This document shows positions 35,966-45,810 of a stretch of 64,000 nucleotides of DNA, piece after piece. The stretch comes from Synechococcus sp. A15-62. Its GTDB lineage: Bacteria > Cyanobacteriota > Cyanobacteriia > PCC-6307 > Cyanobiaceae. Position numbers and translations under genes: made by a program. The notes under the pieces are model-generated. The model saw only the letters and a program-made list of their open reading frames with translations. It was not told the DNA's origin and ran no database searches. Where the stretch lies: assembly GCF_014280075.1 (NCBI RefSeq), contig NZ_CP047950.1:1674001-1738000 (forward strand), written 5' to 3'. Each line of letters opens with the position of its first letter. Positions within the stretch are counted from its first letter, which is position 1.

Positions 35966-37102
35966 ATGGTTTCCTCCATGCCTTCCGCCTCCGACCTGCT
36001 GGGAGGTCGCCGCAAAGTTCTGGTCACCGGAGGCGCCGGCTTCATTGGCGGCGCGGTCGTGCGCAGGCTACTTCGGGAAACCACAGTCACCGTCTTTAAT
36101 CTCGACAAGATGGGCTATGCCAGCGACCTGTCTTCGATTGAGGAGGTGCTGAGCGAGCTGGGCGGAGCGGCGAACAATCGGCACAGGCTTCAGCAGGTGG
36201 ATCTGACCAATAAAACCGCCGTTGAGGCGGCAGTGCAGGAGGCCGACCCCGATTTGGTGATGCACTTGGCGGCGGAAAGCCACGTGGATCGATCCATCTC
36301 CGGCCCTGGCGTGTTCATCGAGAGCAACGTGAACGGCACCTACAACCTGCTGCAGGCGGTGCGGGGCCACTACGAGGGTTTGAGCGGTGAACGCCGTAAT
36401 TCCTTCCGGATGCACCACATCAGCACCGACGAAGTCTTTGGGTCCCTAGGCGCCGAGGGGCGTTTCTCAGAAACAACGCCCTATGACCCCCGCAGCCCTT
36501 ACTCCGCCAGCAAGGCGGCAAGCGATCACCTGGTTCAGGCCTGGCACCACACCTTTGGACTTCCCGTGGTGCTCACCAACTGCTCAAACAACTACGGGCC
36601 CTGGCAGTTCCCGGAAAAGCTCATCCCCGTGGTCACCTTGAAGGCCGCAGGAGGTGAGTCGATTCCTCTCTACGGCGACGGGCTGAATGTACGGGATTGG
36701 TTGTACGTGGAAGATCACGTCGATGCATTGCTTTTGGCCGCCTGCAAGGGTGAGTCGGGTCGCAGTTACTGCGTTGGCGGCCACGGTGAGCGCACCAACA
36801 AAGAGATCGTTCACGCCATCTGCCAACAGCTGGATCAAAGCTGCCCCTCATCAGCACCCCACGCGGAGTTGATTACGCCTGTGACCGATCGCCCTGGCCA
36901 CGACCGTCGCTACGCGATTGACCCAAGCCGCATTAGTTCCGAGCTTGGCTGGAGCCCTCGTCACGATGTCGAGCAGGGACTAGCAGAGACGGTGCGCTGG
37001 TACTTGGCCAATCAGAACTGGTGCAGCAAGGTACGTCAGCGTGCGGGATATGACGGCAGCAGATTGGGCATGGGGACACCAAAAACCAACTCAAACGAGT
37101 GA
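35966..37102 (+). CDS. rfbB: dTDP-glucose 4,6-dehydratase
   Basis: A 378-residue dehydratase, second enzyme of dTDP-L-rhamnose synthesis. VLVTGGAGFIGGAVVRRLL binds NAD; LAAESHVDRSISGP, HISTDEVFGSLG and YSASKAASDHL contain the catalytic residues; NCSNNYGPWQFPEKLIP and LNVRDWLYVEDH complete the RmlB pattern. ATG at 35966 or 35978 can start it. It completes the four-enzyme pathway. Confidence 0.97.
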   Translation: MVSSMPSASDLLGGRRKVLVTGGAGFIGGAVVRRLLRETTVTVFNLDKMGYASDLSSIEEVLSELGGAANNRHRLQQVDLTNKTAVEAAVQEADPDLVMHLAAESHVDRSISGPGVFIESNVNGTYNLLQAVRGHYEGLSGERRNSFRMHHISTDEVFGSLGAEGRFSETTPYDPRSPYSASKAASDHLVQAWHHTFGLPVVLTNCSNNYGPWQFPEKLIPVVTLKAAGGESIPLYGDGLNVRDWLYVEDHVDALLLAACKGESGRSYCVGGHGERTNKEIVHAICQQLDQSCPSSAPHAELITPVTDRPGHDRRYAIDPSRISSELGWSPRHDVEQGLAETVRWYLANQNWCSKVRQRAGYDGSRLGMGTPKTNSNE

Positions 37103-37134
37103 TAGGTTTCCACATTCTGTTTTAGACCTGCCAC

Positions 37135-40100
37135 ATGAGCGGCATGCCAAAACATCGTCATCCGCTCTCCGCTTTTTCCCACACGACCAAGCAGGTACTG
37201 AAGCGCTCAGCTTCTGCGATGGGCCAGCAGAAAATATTGCCCAAGGCACTACGAAAGCAGCTCAATCGACTGGGCCAAGCAAAACATCCAGCGCCACCCA
37301 ACAACAAGCGCAAAAAAACAACACCTGAGCTGCAGGATTACATCAAGAGGCTTGAAAGAAAAGATATAAGCAAGAAAATTATTCGCGACTTTCGAGAATT
37401 AGCCCATTACGCCTATGTGTTCGACATCGAACACTATAAGTCTCAATTAGAGAAAGAAGAAGTAGAAACCCTTGAATGCATTGGAGACGTTATTCTTCAT
37501 TACTGCACATCAGGCAACAAAACCGGGATTGATCCCAGCAATTTGTTTGATACAGACAATTATCTAAGCAAGTACCCGGATGTCAGAAAAAGCGGACTCA
37601 ACCCGATGGTCCACTGTTTCAAGTTCGGAATGAACGAACACCGCTACTCGATGGACAACATCCATTTTATGCGGAAAATGGCCGACATCAAACGGCCTAA
37701 AACAAGTGCCTTGAATTCAATCAAGGACGACCTGAAAGGCAAAAAAGTTGGCGTCTTCCTGCATATCTTCTACCCAGAGCTGGGAGAAACAATCGCCGCT
37801 TACCTGAAGAATATACCCTGCAGCATCGACATCTTCATTTCCACGAAAGAAGATTCAGTTGAAGTGTTGAAACACATTTTTGCACGAGTCGAAAATGCCC
37901 AGAGGGTTGACGTTAGGCACTTCAAAAACATTGGACGCGACGTCGCTCCATTCTTCGTTGGCTTTAAAGATCAAATCCTCAACTACGACCTCATCCTTAA
38001 GCTCCACTCCAAAAAAAGCCCCCACAGCAATGCGCTTAGCGGCTGGTTTCTTCACTGCCTTGACAACCTGATTGGCAGCAAAACCATTACAGCCACCAAT
38101 CTCAAAGCCCTCCAATCACCAGAGACAGGAATCGTGTATCCGATTGAGAACTACGCACTCAGCCTCGGAATTAAACACGATTCCTGCTGGGGCCATGAGG
38201 ATGGTAACTACACCAAAGCCAATCCCTTCCTAAAACGCTTCAATCTCGACCACATCAAAAGAGACAGTCAGTTTCGCTTCCCAACCGGCACGATGTTCTG
38301 GTGCAAGCCAGAGCTACTCAAACCCATTCTTGAATGGGATCTCAGCTGGAATGACTTCGATGAGGAAGGCGGTCAGATCGACGGAACCATCGCCCACAGC
38401 ATTGAACGCCTCATAGGCCTTTCGACGACTGAAATATTCAATCAAAAGCTGCAAACAACATACTGCGGGTACTCCCTTTCAAAACAACATCAAACCGATA
38501 AAACAATTATTGAAGGCAAAAATAAACTGACAATCCAGGGCTTTGAAAAAGTTATTCAATTCAAACCCCAGCAATTGGATCCAGACTGGTCGCTGAAGAA
38601 CAATATCAACCCCAAATCTCTGCACATCCATTGGGTCATCCCCAATTTCACGCCCGGCCTCGGCGGCCACATGACCATTTTCAGAGCTATTGACTATCTG
38701 GAGCGCTGTGGTCACCAATGCACAATCTGGGTTCACTCCGAGCTCAAGGGGAACGACAAGCCAAGCCGCCTCAGCTCGTTGCACAAACGTGGCATCGACC
38801 AGTCCTTCATTCCACTGCGTACAGATCAGGTCTACATGCTGGGCAACAACCAAGACGACCTTGATCTTGTATCAGGCGACGTTGTCATTGCCACAGACCG
38901 GATGAGCACTTATCCCGTGCTTGGAATGAAAAAATTTCAGAAAAGATTTTATTTTGTTCAGGATTATGAGCCCTACTTTTTCGCGCGAGGTAGCTCAAGC
39001 ATCCTTACCGAACAATCCTATGCATCTGATAACAATTTTTCCTGCATTTGTGCCAGCCCTTGGCTGAAACAGAAGATGGAAAGCTTTGGCAACTCAGCCA
39101 TCTCTTTCCCACTGGCCGTCGACCACAGTGTTTACTACCCCAAGAACGAAGAGAAACGCAAACGCGATGCAATTGCATTCTATGTAAGACGCAGTACGCC
39201 AAGGCGGCTTTATGAACTGGGACTGCTTGCCTTAAGGGCTTTATTTGATCTGGGCGACCACTTCGAGATCATCACCTTCGGCGAAAAAGACCTTCCCGAT
39301 CTTGGAATTCCAGTGAAAGTGAGGCATGCAGGAATTCTGGACGCCGACGCCTTGGCCAATCTCTATCGCCAATGCGCAGTTGGTTTGGTGCTTTCAGGAA
39401 CCAACTACTCACTGGTGCCGAACGAAATGATGGCCTGCGGGCTGCCGGTTGTTGATATTGATGCCGAGCACACGCGGATCTCCTATCAACCAGAAACGGC
39501 GGTGTTGGCCAAACCAACACCGATAAAGCTGGCCTCAGCATTAAGCCGATTGTTGAATGATGCGTCGTTCAGGCAAAGCACCGCTAAGGCTGGCCTTGCC
39601 GCCACTGAACAGCTCAGCTGGGATGACTCCAACAAACTGATCGAAGCCTTCATTCAGGAGTCACTGTCATCGGCGCCATCGCTCCCGCGACAACTTCAGG
39701 CATCGACTCCCTTGGTGACGATTGTGATCCCCGTTTACAACGGAGGCACGATGCTCAAAACCGTCATTGAGTCTTGTCTGTCGCAAGATCTTGATCGGGA
39801 ATTTGAAGTGTTATTGATCGACAGTGCCTCCAGTGATGGATGCCTCGATGCACTGCCAAAAGACGAACGACTCCGTCTACACAGAATTAAGCAAGAGGAT
39901 TTTGGCCATGGACGCACCCGCAACTTGGGGGTAGAGCTAGCGCAAGGGGAATACGTCGCTTTCATCACGCAGGACGCGATTCCGGCAAATCGCATGTGGC
40001 TGATGAATCTCATCGCTCCACTGCAAAAGGATCCAAATGTGGCCGGTGTTTTCGGCTGCCATATCGCCCATTGCGGTCATGGACAACTCACCGCCCATGA

Positions 40101-40623
40101 CCTTGACCGGCACTTCAATCGTTGGATCTTCAGGAGTCATCGACAACCAATCAAACTGGATGTTGATCGACAGAACTCCAATGGAATTGTCTCCACCCAT
40201 GAACGTTTCTACTCAGACAACAATTCATGCCTGAGAAAATCTGTATGGGAAAAATTACCACTTCCCGATGTTGTTTATGGTGAAGATCAATTGTGGGCAC
40301 GTGAAATCCTCAGGAAGGGCTACAAAAAGGCCTATGCCTCAACAGCTGTTGTTCGCCATTCCCACGAATATGGTTTCCGGGAAACAATCATGCGCGCCAA
40401 CACGGAATGGCACTTTTATAATCAACTTCTTGGAGAAAGTTTACCTTCCAGCAAAGAACAGGTTTTGCAAATGGTTGAACAAGCCTGTGCCAACGACCGC
40501 GAAGCTCAGAAGTTATACCCAAACGTCAGCGACGACGATTTACTCCAACGGCGACGGATTCATTTTGCTCGGGCCTGTGGCTACTACTTGGCCGCCAAAG
40601 GGCACGGCGACCTACGTCCCTAA
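37135..40623 (+). CDS. Three-domain giant glycosyltransferase (RgpF, GT4, GT2)
   Basis: A 1162-residue protein. An RgpF-like domain lies at about 200-450 (KKVGVFLHIFYPELGETIAA, NIGRDVAPFFVGFK, LILKLHSKKSPHS, FPTGTMFWCKPELL). A GT4-type rhamnosyltransferase domain resembling WsaF follows at about 495-840 (HIHWVIPNFTPGLGGHMTIF, FVQDYEPYFFARGS, GTNYSLVPNEMMACGLPVVD). A GT2 domain fills about 859-1140 (LVTIVIPVYNGGTMLKTVIE, VLLIDSASSDG, DFGHGRTRNLG, FITQDAIP). The upstream part is AT-richer than the rfb genes, suggesting exchange of this end of the locus. It likely adds several sugars to the same rhamnose polysaccharide. Confidence 0.85.
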   Translation: MSGMPKHRHPLSAFSHTTKQVLKRSASAMGQQKILPKALRKQLNRLGQAKHPAPPNNKRKKTTPELQDYIKRLERKDISKKIIRDFRELAHYAYVFDIEHYKSQLEKEEVETLECIGDVILHYCTSGNKTGIDPSNLFDTDNYLSKYPDVRKSGLNPMVHCFKFGMNEHRYSMDNIHFMRKMADIKRPKTSALNSIKDDLKGKKVGVFLHIFYPELGETIAAYLKNIPCSIDIFISTKEDSVEVLKHIFARVENAQRVDVRHFKNIGRDVAPFFVGFKDQILNYDLILKLHSKKSPHSNALSGWFLHCLDNLIGSKTITATNLKALQSPETGIVYPIENYALSLGIKHDSCWGHEDGNYTKANPFLKRFNLDHIKRDSQFRFPTGTMFWCKPELLKPILEWDLSWNDFDEEGGQIDGTIAHSIERLIGLSTTEIFNQKLQTTYCGYSLSKQHQTDKTIIEGKNKLTIQGFEKVIQFKPQQLDPDWSLKNNINPKSLHIHWVIPNFTPGLGGHMTIFRAIDYLERCGHQCTIWVHSELKGNDKPSRLSSLHKRGIDQSFIPLRTDQVYMLGNNQDDLDLVSGDVVIATDRMSTYPVLGMKKFQKRFYFVQDYEPYFFARGSSSILTEQSYASDNNFSCICASPWLKQKMESFGNSAISFPLAVDHSVYYPKNEEKRKRDAIAFYVRRSTPRRLYELGLLALRALFDLGDHFEIITFGEKDLPDLGIPVKVRHAGILDADALANLYRQCAVGLVLSGTNYSLVPNEMMACGLPVVDIDAEHTRISYQPETAVLAKPTPIKLASALSRLLNDASFRQSTAKAGLAATEQLSWDDSNKLIEAFIQESLSSAPSLPRQLQASTPLVTIVIPVYNGGTMLKTVIESCLSQDLDREFEVLLIDSASSDGCLDALPKDERLRLHRIKQEDFGHGRTRNLGVELAQGEYVAFITQDAIPANRMWLMNLIAPLQKDPNVAGVFGCHIAHCGHGQLTAHDLDRHFNRWIFRSHRQPIKLDVDRQNSNGIVSTHERFYSDNNSCLRKSVWEKLPLPDVVYGEDQLWAREILRKGYKKAYASTAVVRHSHEYGFRETIMRANTEWHFYNQLLGESLPSSKEQVLQMVEQACANDREAQKLYPNVSDDDLLQRRRIHFARACGYYLAAKGHGDLRP

Positions 40624-40855
40624 TAAAATAAACAAGCCATGTTCATACAACAAATCATCAACTTCATATTTTGAGCAATACGATCAGGAAAAATAACCAT
40701 AAGTCACTACAGCTTTTACATTATCGAGATCAATTCAAAAGTAAGCGCAAAAACATCTGCCTTAAACTTAAACTCACAGATCTAGTCATTACTTAGAGAA
40801 AGGTGAAAATACAGTGCCATTCACAGTCCTTCAATCAAACAGACTGATCAACAAA

Positions 40856-42064
40856 TCAGCTCTTACGCATTGCATTCAAAATAAATCCACCGACACCCCA
40901 ACCCACAACAATGATTCCGACAGATGCCAAAAATGCTTGCCACCGCCAGTTTTGATCTGGCTCAACGGGCAATCCAGGTTGACTCAGAACAACAACAAAT
41001 TTTAATTGACGCTGGCTTTCTCGACGACTGTTATCAGAAGCAAGTCGCGCCGATTGAAGCGTTTCAGTGGCAAATTCGACGTCTGAAATCAACCCTGCTT
41101 CTTCAAGAACAAGAGTATTGAGGTCTCGACCGTCATTACTGACGGATTTATCCCTTTCTTGACGAATCTGCACTTGAAGCTCCTTAACTTGGTCTGCAAC
41201 AAATGAAACTTCAGGTGCATTTGGATCGCGATATTGACGGCGCAATGCTGCTTCTTCAACCTTCAGTTCAACAAGCTGCGATTCCAGGCCAGAAATAAAT
41301 GAAGATGTTGCAGCTTGCTCAGACTCAACACTCAAGTTCCCATGTTTTTTGCGGAAAAGCTCAAGCTTCCTTGAGGCTGCTTTGAGATTTAGTTCCGCCA
41401 ACTGAACTTCTTTTCTAGCAAATTTATTTTGATCAGCATTGATTGACTGGTTCACTTCATTCACAAATCGACGCGACTGTTTCAGCAGCGCAGCGTTAAG
41501 ATCAAAAGCCTGCTTTGGGGTAAAGCCGGAAGTCGTGAGAATGACTGAACCACTCATCGGCTGAGGAGCTACAGACAACTGTTTTCTGTAAAAATCAAGC
41601 TGCGCTGGTGCCGAACTACTCGCAGGCAATCCAGTCCAGACATCAGGGAGTCGGGGTCGATAAGCCTGCTCAAGCTTCTTGCCATCGGGGAACAGACGAT
41701 TTTTTATGTCTGAAGATTCAAGGTAGACCTGTAGGTATTGTCCATCAACGAGGGAAGTTAAAACTTGCGGAGAAGAAGCTGCACCAGCCAATACCGAAGC
41801 AGATGAACCATCCAATGGAGCTGCCTGTTGAATCACAAACTCAGAGACAGACGTGTAACGGTCTCGACCAATGACAAAGCAATAAAAGGCTGATGTTGCC
41901 AGAAAAGCCGAGATCAAAATCCGGGGCTTTGCGTAACTGGCAAGCCGCTCACGCCATAAAGTGATAAGTTGATTTGACTCGAAAGACTCAGCGAATTTAA
42001 ATGATGAAGACAATTTCTTAGGGGTGTTAGAGAAAGTATTGGAACGCTGGTTTGACTCAGACAT
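40856..42064 (-). CDS. kpsE: KpsE-like capsule export inner-membrane protein
   Basis: A 402-residue polysaccharide co-polymerase/export family protein. One span follows a 45-residue cytoplasmic N-terminus (ILISAFLATSAFYCFVIG), a large periplasmic part contains long coiled coils (KEVQLAELNLKAASRKLELF), and a second span lies near the C-terminus (FLASVGIIVVGWGVGGFIL). QPGLPVEPDQNWRWQAF just before it is the typical Pro-rich turn. With the permease and ATPase-like genes upstream it forms a Kps-type export module; no outer-membrane KpsD was seen. Confidence 0.82.
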   Translation of the reverse strand: MSESNQRSNTFSNTPKKLSSSFKFAESFESNQLITLWRERLASYAKPRILISAFLATSAFYCFVIGRDRYTSVSEFVIQQAAPLDGSSASVLAGAASSPQVLTSLVDGQYLQVYLESSDIKNRLFPDGKKLEQAYRPRLPDVWTGLPASSSAPAQLDFYRKQLSVAPQPMSGSVILTTSGFTPKQAFDLNAALLKQSRRFVNEVNQSINADQNKFARKEVQLAELNLKAASRKLELFRKKHGNLSVESEQAATSSFISGLESQLVELKVEEAALRRQYRDPNAPEVSFVADQVKELQVQIRQERDKSVSNDGRDLNTLVLEEAGLISDVEFATETLQSARLASDNSRRESQRQLKFVVVLSQPGLPVEPDQNWRWQAFLASVGIIVVGWGVGGFILNAMRKS

Positions 42065-42110
42065 GACTCAAATTCATTTTAGGTAATGGAGCAGGGAGAA
42101 AATCAAGTGG

Positions 42111-42953
42111 TTAGTCATCAACTGACTCAAGGAGCAAGGACTCATTCGTCCTGTAAAGAATCAGAGAAAATCCTAAAAGTATCAGGGAACACCAAATGAG
42201 GTATGACAATGAAATATCGGGAATTGGGTATTCATTATTTAGAGAATAACGGAAAAGCTCAACTGCATGAAGGAGAGGATTCCATGTAACGAATGGTCTT
42301 GAATATAGGGGGAGTTCAAAAGTGGCGAAAAACAGACCGGATGTGAAAATAAGAATACGATTAATAAGACGTTTAATCAGCCTAGTAATAAATTTATTAT
42401 AACTACCAAGAAAGACAAGACAGATACCAAACCCTATTGCCATCACAACGGTTAGCAGATAGATGCACAGAGCCAACCCAGGACTATCCATTCGAAAATC
42501 CCATGTAAGAGCCCATATCAGTGCCATAAGGCCAAGAGTGAGGGTCAACAAAGCCCTAACATTGTTAATTGACAAAGCTAAAAGTATGTCCAGCGGCTCA
42601 ATACGCTTGTAATATAAAGGAGATCTCAATTTCAAGCCGGATAGTGCTTGTATGGCCAGCTGTCTAAAAGGAAAATAAATTGTAAATCCAGCGGCCATAA
42701 AAATAACGATGTTGAAATATAGGCTTGTAGCGCTGCCACCTAACGACCCACCAGATAACAGATATCGAAATCCAATACGGATCCCGATAAAGAACAGCAT
42801 GATCTGCAACGGATTAATCAGACTCTCCCAAGAGCCAACTGAGCTACTGGTTGATTTCCGATCGTTCTCATAGGCCGCGAGAGCAAGGATTGTCGATATC
42901 TGTCTCGACATTGCAGCCAAAAATCTTCTAAAAAAGAACATTATACTTTCCAT
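42111..42953 (-). CDS. kpsM: ABC-2 type polysaccharide permease, KpsM-like
   Basis: A 280-residue membrane protein with about six spans in the ABC-2 exporter arrangement. The N-terminal REGIL-type region (RQISTILALAAYENDRKSTS) and FFATFELPLYSRPFVTWNPLLHAVELFRYSLNNEY near the C-terminus match capsule exporters of the KpsM/Wzm kind. It starts two bases after the ATPase-like gene and is strongly AT-rich. It should form the channel for the polysaccharide. Confidence 0.82.
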   Translation of the reverse strand: MESIMFFFRRFLAAMSRQISTILALAAYENDRKSTSSSVGSWESLINPLQIMLFFIGIRIGFRYLLSGGSLGGSATSLYFNIVIFMAAGFTIYFPFRQLAIQALSGLKLRSPLYYKRIEPLDILLALSINNVRALLTLTLGLMALIWALTWDFRMDSPGLALCIYLLTVVMAIGFGICLVFLGSYNKFITRLIKRLINRILIFTSGLFFATFELPLYSRPFVTWNPLLHAVELFRYSLNNEYPIPDISLSYLIWCSLILLGFSLILYRTNESLLLESVDD

Positions 42954-42955
42954 AC

Positions 42956-43741
42956 TTAAAAGTCTATTTCATCATCAGTAGAGTCTGAATTGCTCAAATT
43001 TAAGTTAACCTCAAAGCCATCATCTTCAGACTCTAATACATTGGAACGCTCTAGGTTTTGGTCTGCCCACTGAATGGCATCTGCGAGAGGGCCCAAAAAG
43101 AGAATTTGACCTAGAGGGCCCAAAACCAGGCCATCTGTACAGAATTCTCGCTGGAACTGAACATTTGCCGAAGTAGAAAAAAGCATTTTCCCCTCGATCT
43201 GCCTCAACAACAACTCTTTAAGCAGATTGGCAGGCTTAGACATTAAAAATCTTGTCTTAGGAATTAAATAGCAGTCGAAGGAAAAAATCACAGACAAGGC
43301 CAAACCGAAGAAATCTTTCTGCTCTCTTGAGAGCTCTTTAATTACAAGGTCTGGCTCAATACCGGTATCTGACAAGGTCTTCCAAAATTCGTCAATACTG
43401 ACGAGAGATTTGCCAAGGCAATCGTTGTAGACGGTTGATAGAAAGCTGACGGCATGGGAAACCCGCAGCTTTCTATCCAATCCTCCATCTGCTCCAACAG
43501 GCCAGCCAATCACGCTATTACTAACAATTTGACCTGTTACTGGAGAGACCAGGCCAGACATACAAGCAATCAGCTGGTAACGAAGGAAAGAATTATTCGT
43601 AATAAAAGCTATTCTCTTGCCTTGACCACACTCCCAATTCCAAGGAGTATCAAACGAAACTAGAGGATTTGACTGATCGCAGCGAAGGGAGAAGTTGCGG
43701 AACGTCAGCACTGGTTTAGATGAAGCTGTCGCAATTACCAC
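42956..43741 (-). CDS. Degenerate KpsT-like ABC ATPase (pseudo-ATPase)
   Basis: A 261-residue intact frame that aligns along its length with KpsT, as remembered: VLTFRNFSLR, QGKRIAFI, LVSPVTGQIVSNSVIGWPVG, FDCYLI, LFLGPLADAI. Every ATP-handling motif is lost. The Walker A position reads FITNNSFLRYQLIACMSG with no GxGKS/T; the signature reads ELSREQKDFF; Walker B FDCYLIPKT has Pro and Lys where Asp and Glu belong; the switch His is replaced (FSTSAN). An acidic tail rich in Asp, Glu and Ser ends the protein. It is not truncated, so it may be a structural or regulatory partner of KpsM rather than a motor. Confidence 0.75.
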   Translation of the reverse strand: MVIATASSKPVLTFRNFSLRCDQSNPLVSFDTPWNWECGQGKRIAFITNNSFLRYQLIACMSGLVSPVTGQIVSNSVIGWPVGADGGLDRKLRVSHAVSFLSTVYNDCLGKSLVSIDEFWKTLSDTGIEPDLVIKELSREQKDFFGLALSVIFSFDCYLIPKTRFLMSKPANLLKELLLRQIEGKMLFSTSANVQFQREFCTDGLVLGPLGQILFLGPLADAIQWADQNLERSNVLESEDDGFEVNLNLSNSDSTDDEIDF

Positions 43742-43798
43742 TCAACCAGGTGCGGAAGTCTCTGTGCAATAACGATACCACTAAGAAATAAAGCAGCT

Positions 43799-44314
43799 TT
43801 AGGGGTGACGCGCAATCCAATTAAGTGCACCTTTCCTTAAGCCAGTGCGGCACCGCTTTTCCAGGCGATCCGTAACCAAACTCAGGGCAAGATCTCCGGT
43901 GCGTTGAATCAGCGGCTCCGGTACAAGTGACCCTGCTCCTCGCGGAGACAGTTCAAGACTGAGATCAGCCTTAGCCATCAACCGTTGCTGCTCGGGACGA
44001 ATCCATGCCTGGCACTGGAACTGCACAAGATCCTGCAAGCGCCCAAGGCCATGAATCGTGCAGTGCTCAAAAAGAATGGTGAGTTGGTCGCCATCCCAGC
44101 TGGAGCGGAACACCACCTCAGGCTGGAGCTGAAAATTCAGCAACTGATACGGCCGGGATGCATAAAGGAAGCGGCCATCTGCGAGCCGCTCCACCTTTTT
44201 GCGATTCAACAGAGCCTTCAAGGGGCGCCCAGGCTGCGCCAGGTAGGCCTGCAGCTGAGGCAGGGATGCATCAGGCACCTGCACATCGATGCCATGGGAG
44301 CGGTGAACCTGCAC
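43799..44314 (-). CDS. DUF1997-family cyanobacterial protein
   Basis: A 171-residue soluble protein. Its pattern (LQAYLAQPGRPLKALLNRKK, YASRPYQLLNFQLQPEVVFR, CQAWIRPEQQRLMAKADLSL) fits DUF1997, a family confined to cyanobacteria and plastids as I remember it. The C-terminal half has the conserved repeated-strand character of lipid-binding SRPBCC-like folds, which is speculation. GTG at 44314 is the chosen start. It diverges from fumC. Confidence 0.7.
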   Translation of the reverse strand: MQVHRSHGIDVQVPDASLPQLQAYLAQPGRPLKALLNRKKVERLADGRFLYASRPYQLLNFQLQPEVVFRSSWDGDQLTILFEHCTIHGLGRLQDLVQFQCQAWIRPEQQRLMAKADLSLELSPRGAGSLVPEPLIQRTGDLALSLVTDRLEKRCRTGLRKGALNWIARHP

Positions 44315-44410
44315 CGAAAACCACCGAAACAGTTGCTGCGGAACGATGGCACGACCAACGGACAGTGATCACGGATGATCGAAGCATCACTCGATCGCGC
44401 CGAAGATCCG

Positions 44411-45808
44411 ATGACGCAGCCGTTCAGGATTGAAACCGACAGCCTGGGTGGCATTGAGGTGGCATCCGAAGCGCTCTGGGGAGCCCAGACCCAGCGATCC
44501 CTTCAGAACTTCGCCATCAGCGACGAACGAATCCCGCTTGAAATCCTCCAGGCCCTGGCCTGGATCAAGCGTTCCTGCGCCACGGTGAACGGCCAGCATG
44601 CGCTTCTGAACCCTCAACAGGTTGAGCTGATCTGCACGGCGGCCGATGCCATTGCCGCTGGCCAGCACAACGATCAATTCCCGCTGCGGGTCTGGCAGAC
44701 CGGAAGCGGGACCCAGACCAACATGAACGTCAACGAGGTGATCAGCAATCTGGCGTCTCAGGCTTCAGGCACCGCCCTCGGAAGCCACAGCCCAGTGCAC
44801 CCGAATGACCACGTCAATCGGTCGCAATCCACCAATGACGTGTTTCCCGCAGCGATTCACGTCGCCGCGGCCAAGCACCTAAAGGACGGGCTGCTGCCGG
44901 CGCTCGATGCCCTGGTGCAGGCCTTGGATGCCAAAGCCCAGGCCTGGATGCCCATCGTCAAGATTGGCCGCACCCATCTGCAGGATGCGGTGCCCCTGCG
45001 TCTGGGCGATGAAGTGGGCGCCTGGCGGGATCAACTCAAACAAGCCCAGGCATGGCTGGGGGACTGTCTGGTCAGCCTCGGTGATCTCCCGCTTGGTGGC
45101 ACCGCAGTCGGCACAGGGTTGAACACTCCACCTGGCTTCCGTCATGCCGTAGCGGAAGAGCTGAGCCGGGTCGCTGGCGTCGAGGTCCGTCCCGCTGAGA
45201 ACCTCTTCGCGGTGATGGCCGGCCATGACGCCCTCGTCCATGCGATGGGCCAACTGCGCCTGCTGGCGGTGACCCTGCTCCGCATCGCTAACGACGTGCG
45301 TCTGCTGGGATGCGGTCCCCGAGCTGGGCTAGGCGAGTTGCAGCTGCCCGCCAATGAACCCGGCAGCTCGATCATGCCGGGGAAAATCAATCCCACCCAG
45401 TGCGAGGCCATGGCCATGGTCTGCACCCAGGTGATCGGGCTCGATGGCGCCGTGGCCGCAGCCGGAGCAGGCGGCCATCTGCAGATGAATGTCTACAAGC
45501 CCTTGATCGGCTTCAACCTGCTGCAGTCGATCCGCATGCTCAAGGACGCCATGACCAGCTTCCGCCAGAACCTGGTGGAAGGGTTGGAGCCGGATCGCGA
45601 GCAAATTCAGCGGTTCGTCGATCGCTCCCTGATGCTGGTCACCGCCTTAACCCCGAGCATCGGTTACGAGAAGGCGAGTGCCATCGCTCAGCATGCCCAC
45701 CATCAGGGGCTGACGCTGAAGCAGGCGGCCCTGGAGCTTGGCCACATCAGCGAAGCCGACTTTGATCAGCAGGTGAATCCCGGCGCCATGGCCGCTCCAG
45801 AGGCCTGA
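44411..45808 (+). CDS. fumC: Fumarate hydratase class II
   Basis: A 465-residue fumarase of the aspartase/fumarase superfamily interconverting fumarate and malate. WQTGSGTQTNMNVNEVISN, SQSTNDVFPAAIHVAA, KIGRTHLQDAVPLRLGDE, and the mobile active-site loop GSSIMPGKINPTQCEAMAMV are all present. An upstream ATG in frame (44375) would add 12 residues; MTQPFRIETDS is the family-typical start. Confidence 0.96.
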   Translation: MTQPFRIETDSLGGIEVASEALWGAQTQRSLQNFAISDERIPLEILQALAWIKRSCATVNGQHALLNPQQVELICTAADAIAAGQHNDQFPLRVWQTGSGTQTNMNVNEVISNLASQASGTALGSHSPVHPNDHVNRSQSTNDVFPAAIHVAAAKHLKDGLLPALDALVQALDAKAQAWMPIVKIGRTHLQDAVPLRLGDEVGAWRDQLKQAQAWLGDCLVSLGDLPLGGTAVGTGLNTPPGFRHAVAEELSRVAGVEVRPAENLFAVMAGHDALVHAMGQLRLLAVTLLRIANDVRLLGCGPRAGLGELQLPANEPGSSIMPGKINPTQCEAMAMVCTQVIGLDGAVAAAGAGGHLQMNVYKPLIGFNLLQSIRMLKDAMTSFRQNLVEGLEPDREQIQRFVDRSLMLVTALTPSIGYEKASAIAQHAHHQGLTLKQAALELGHISEADFDQQVNPGAMAAPEA

Positions 45809-45810
45809 AC

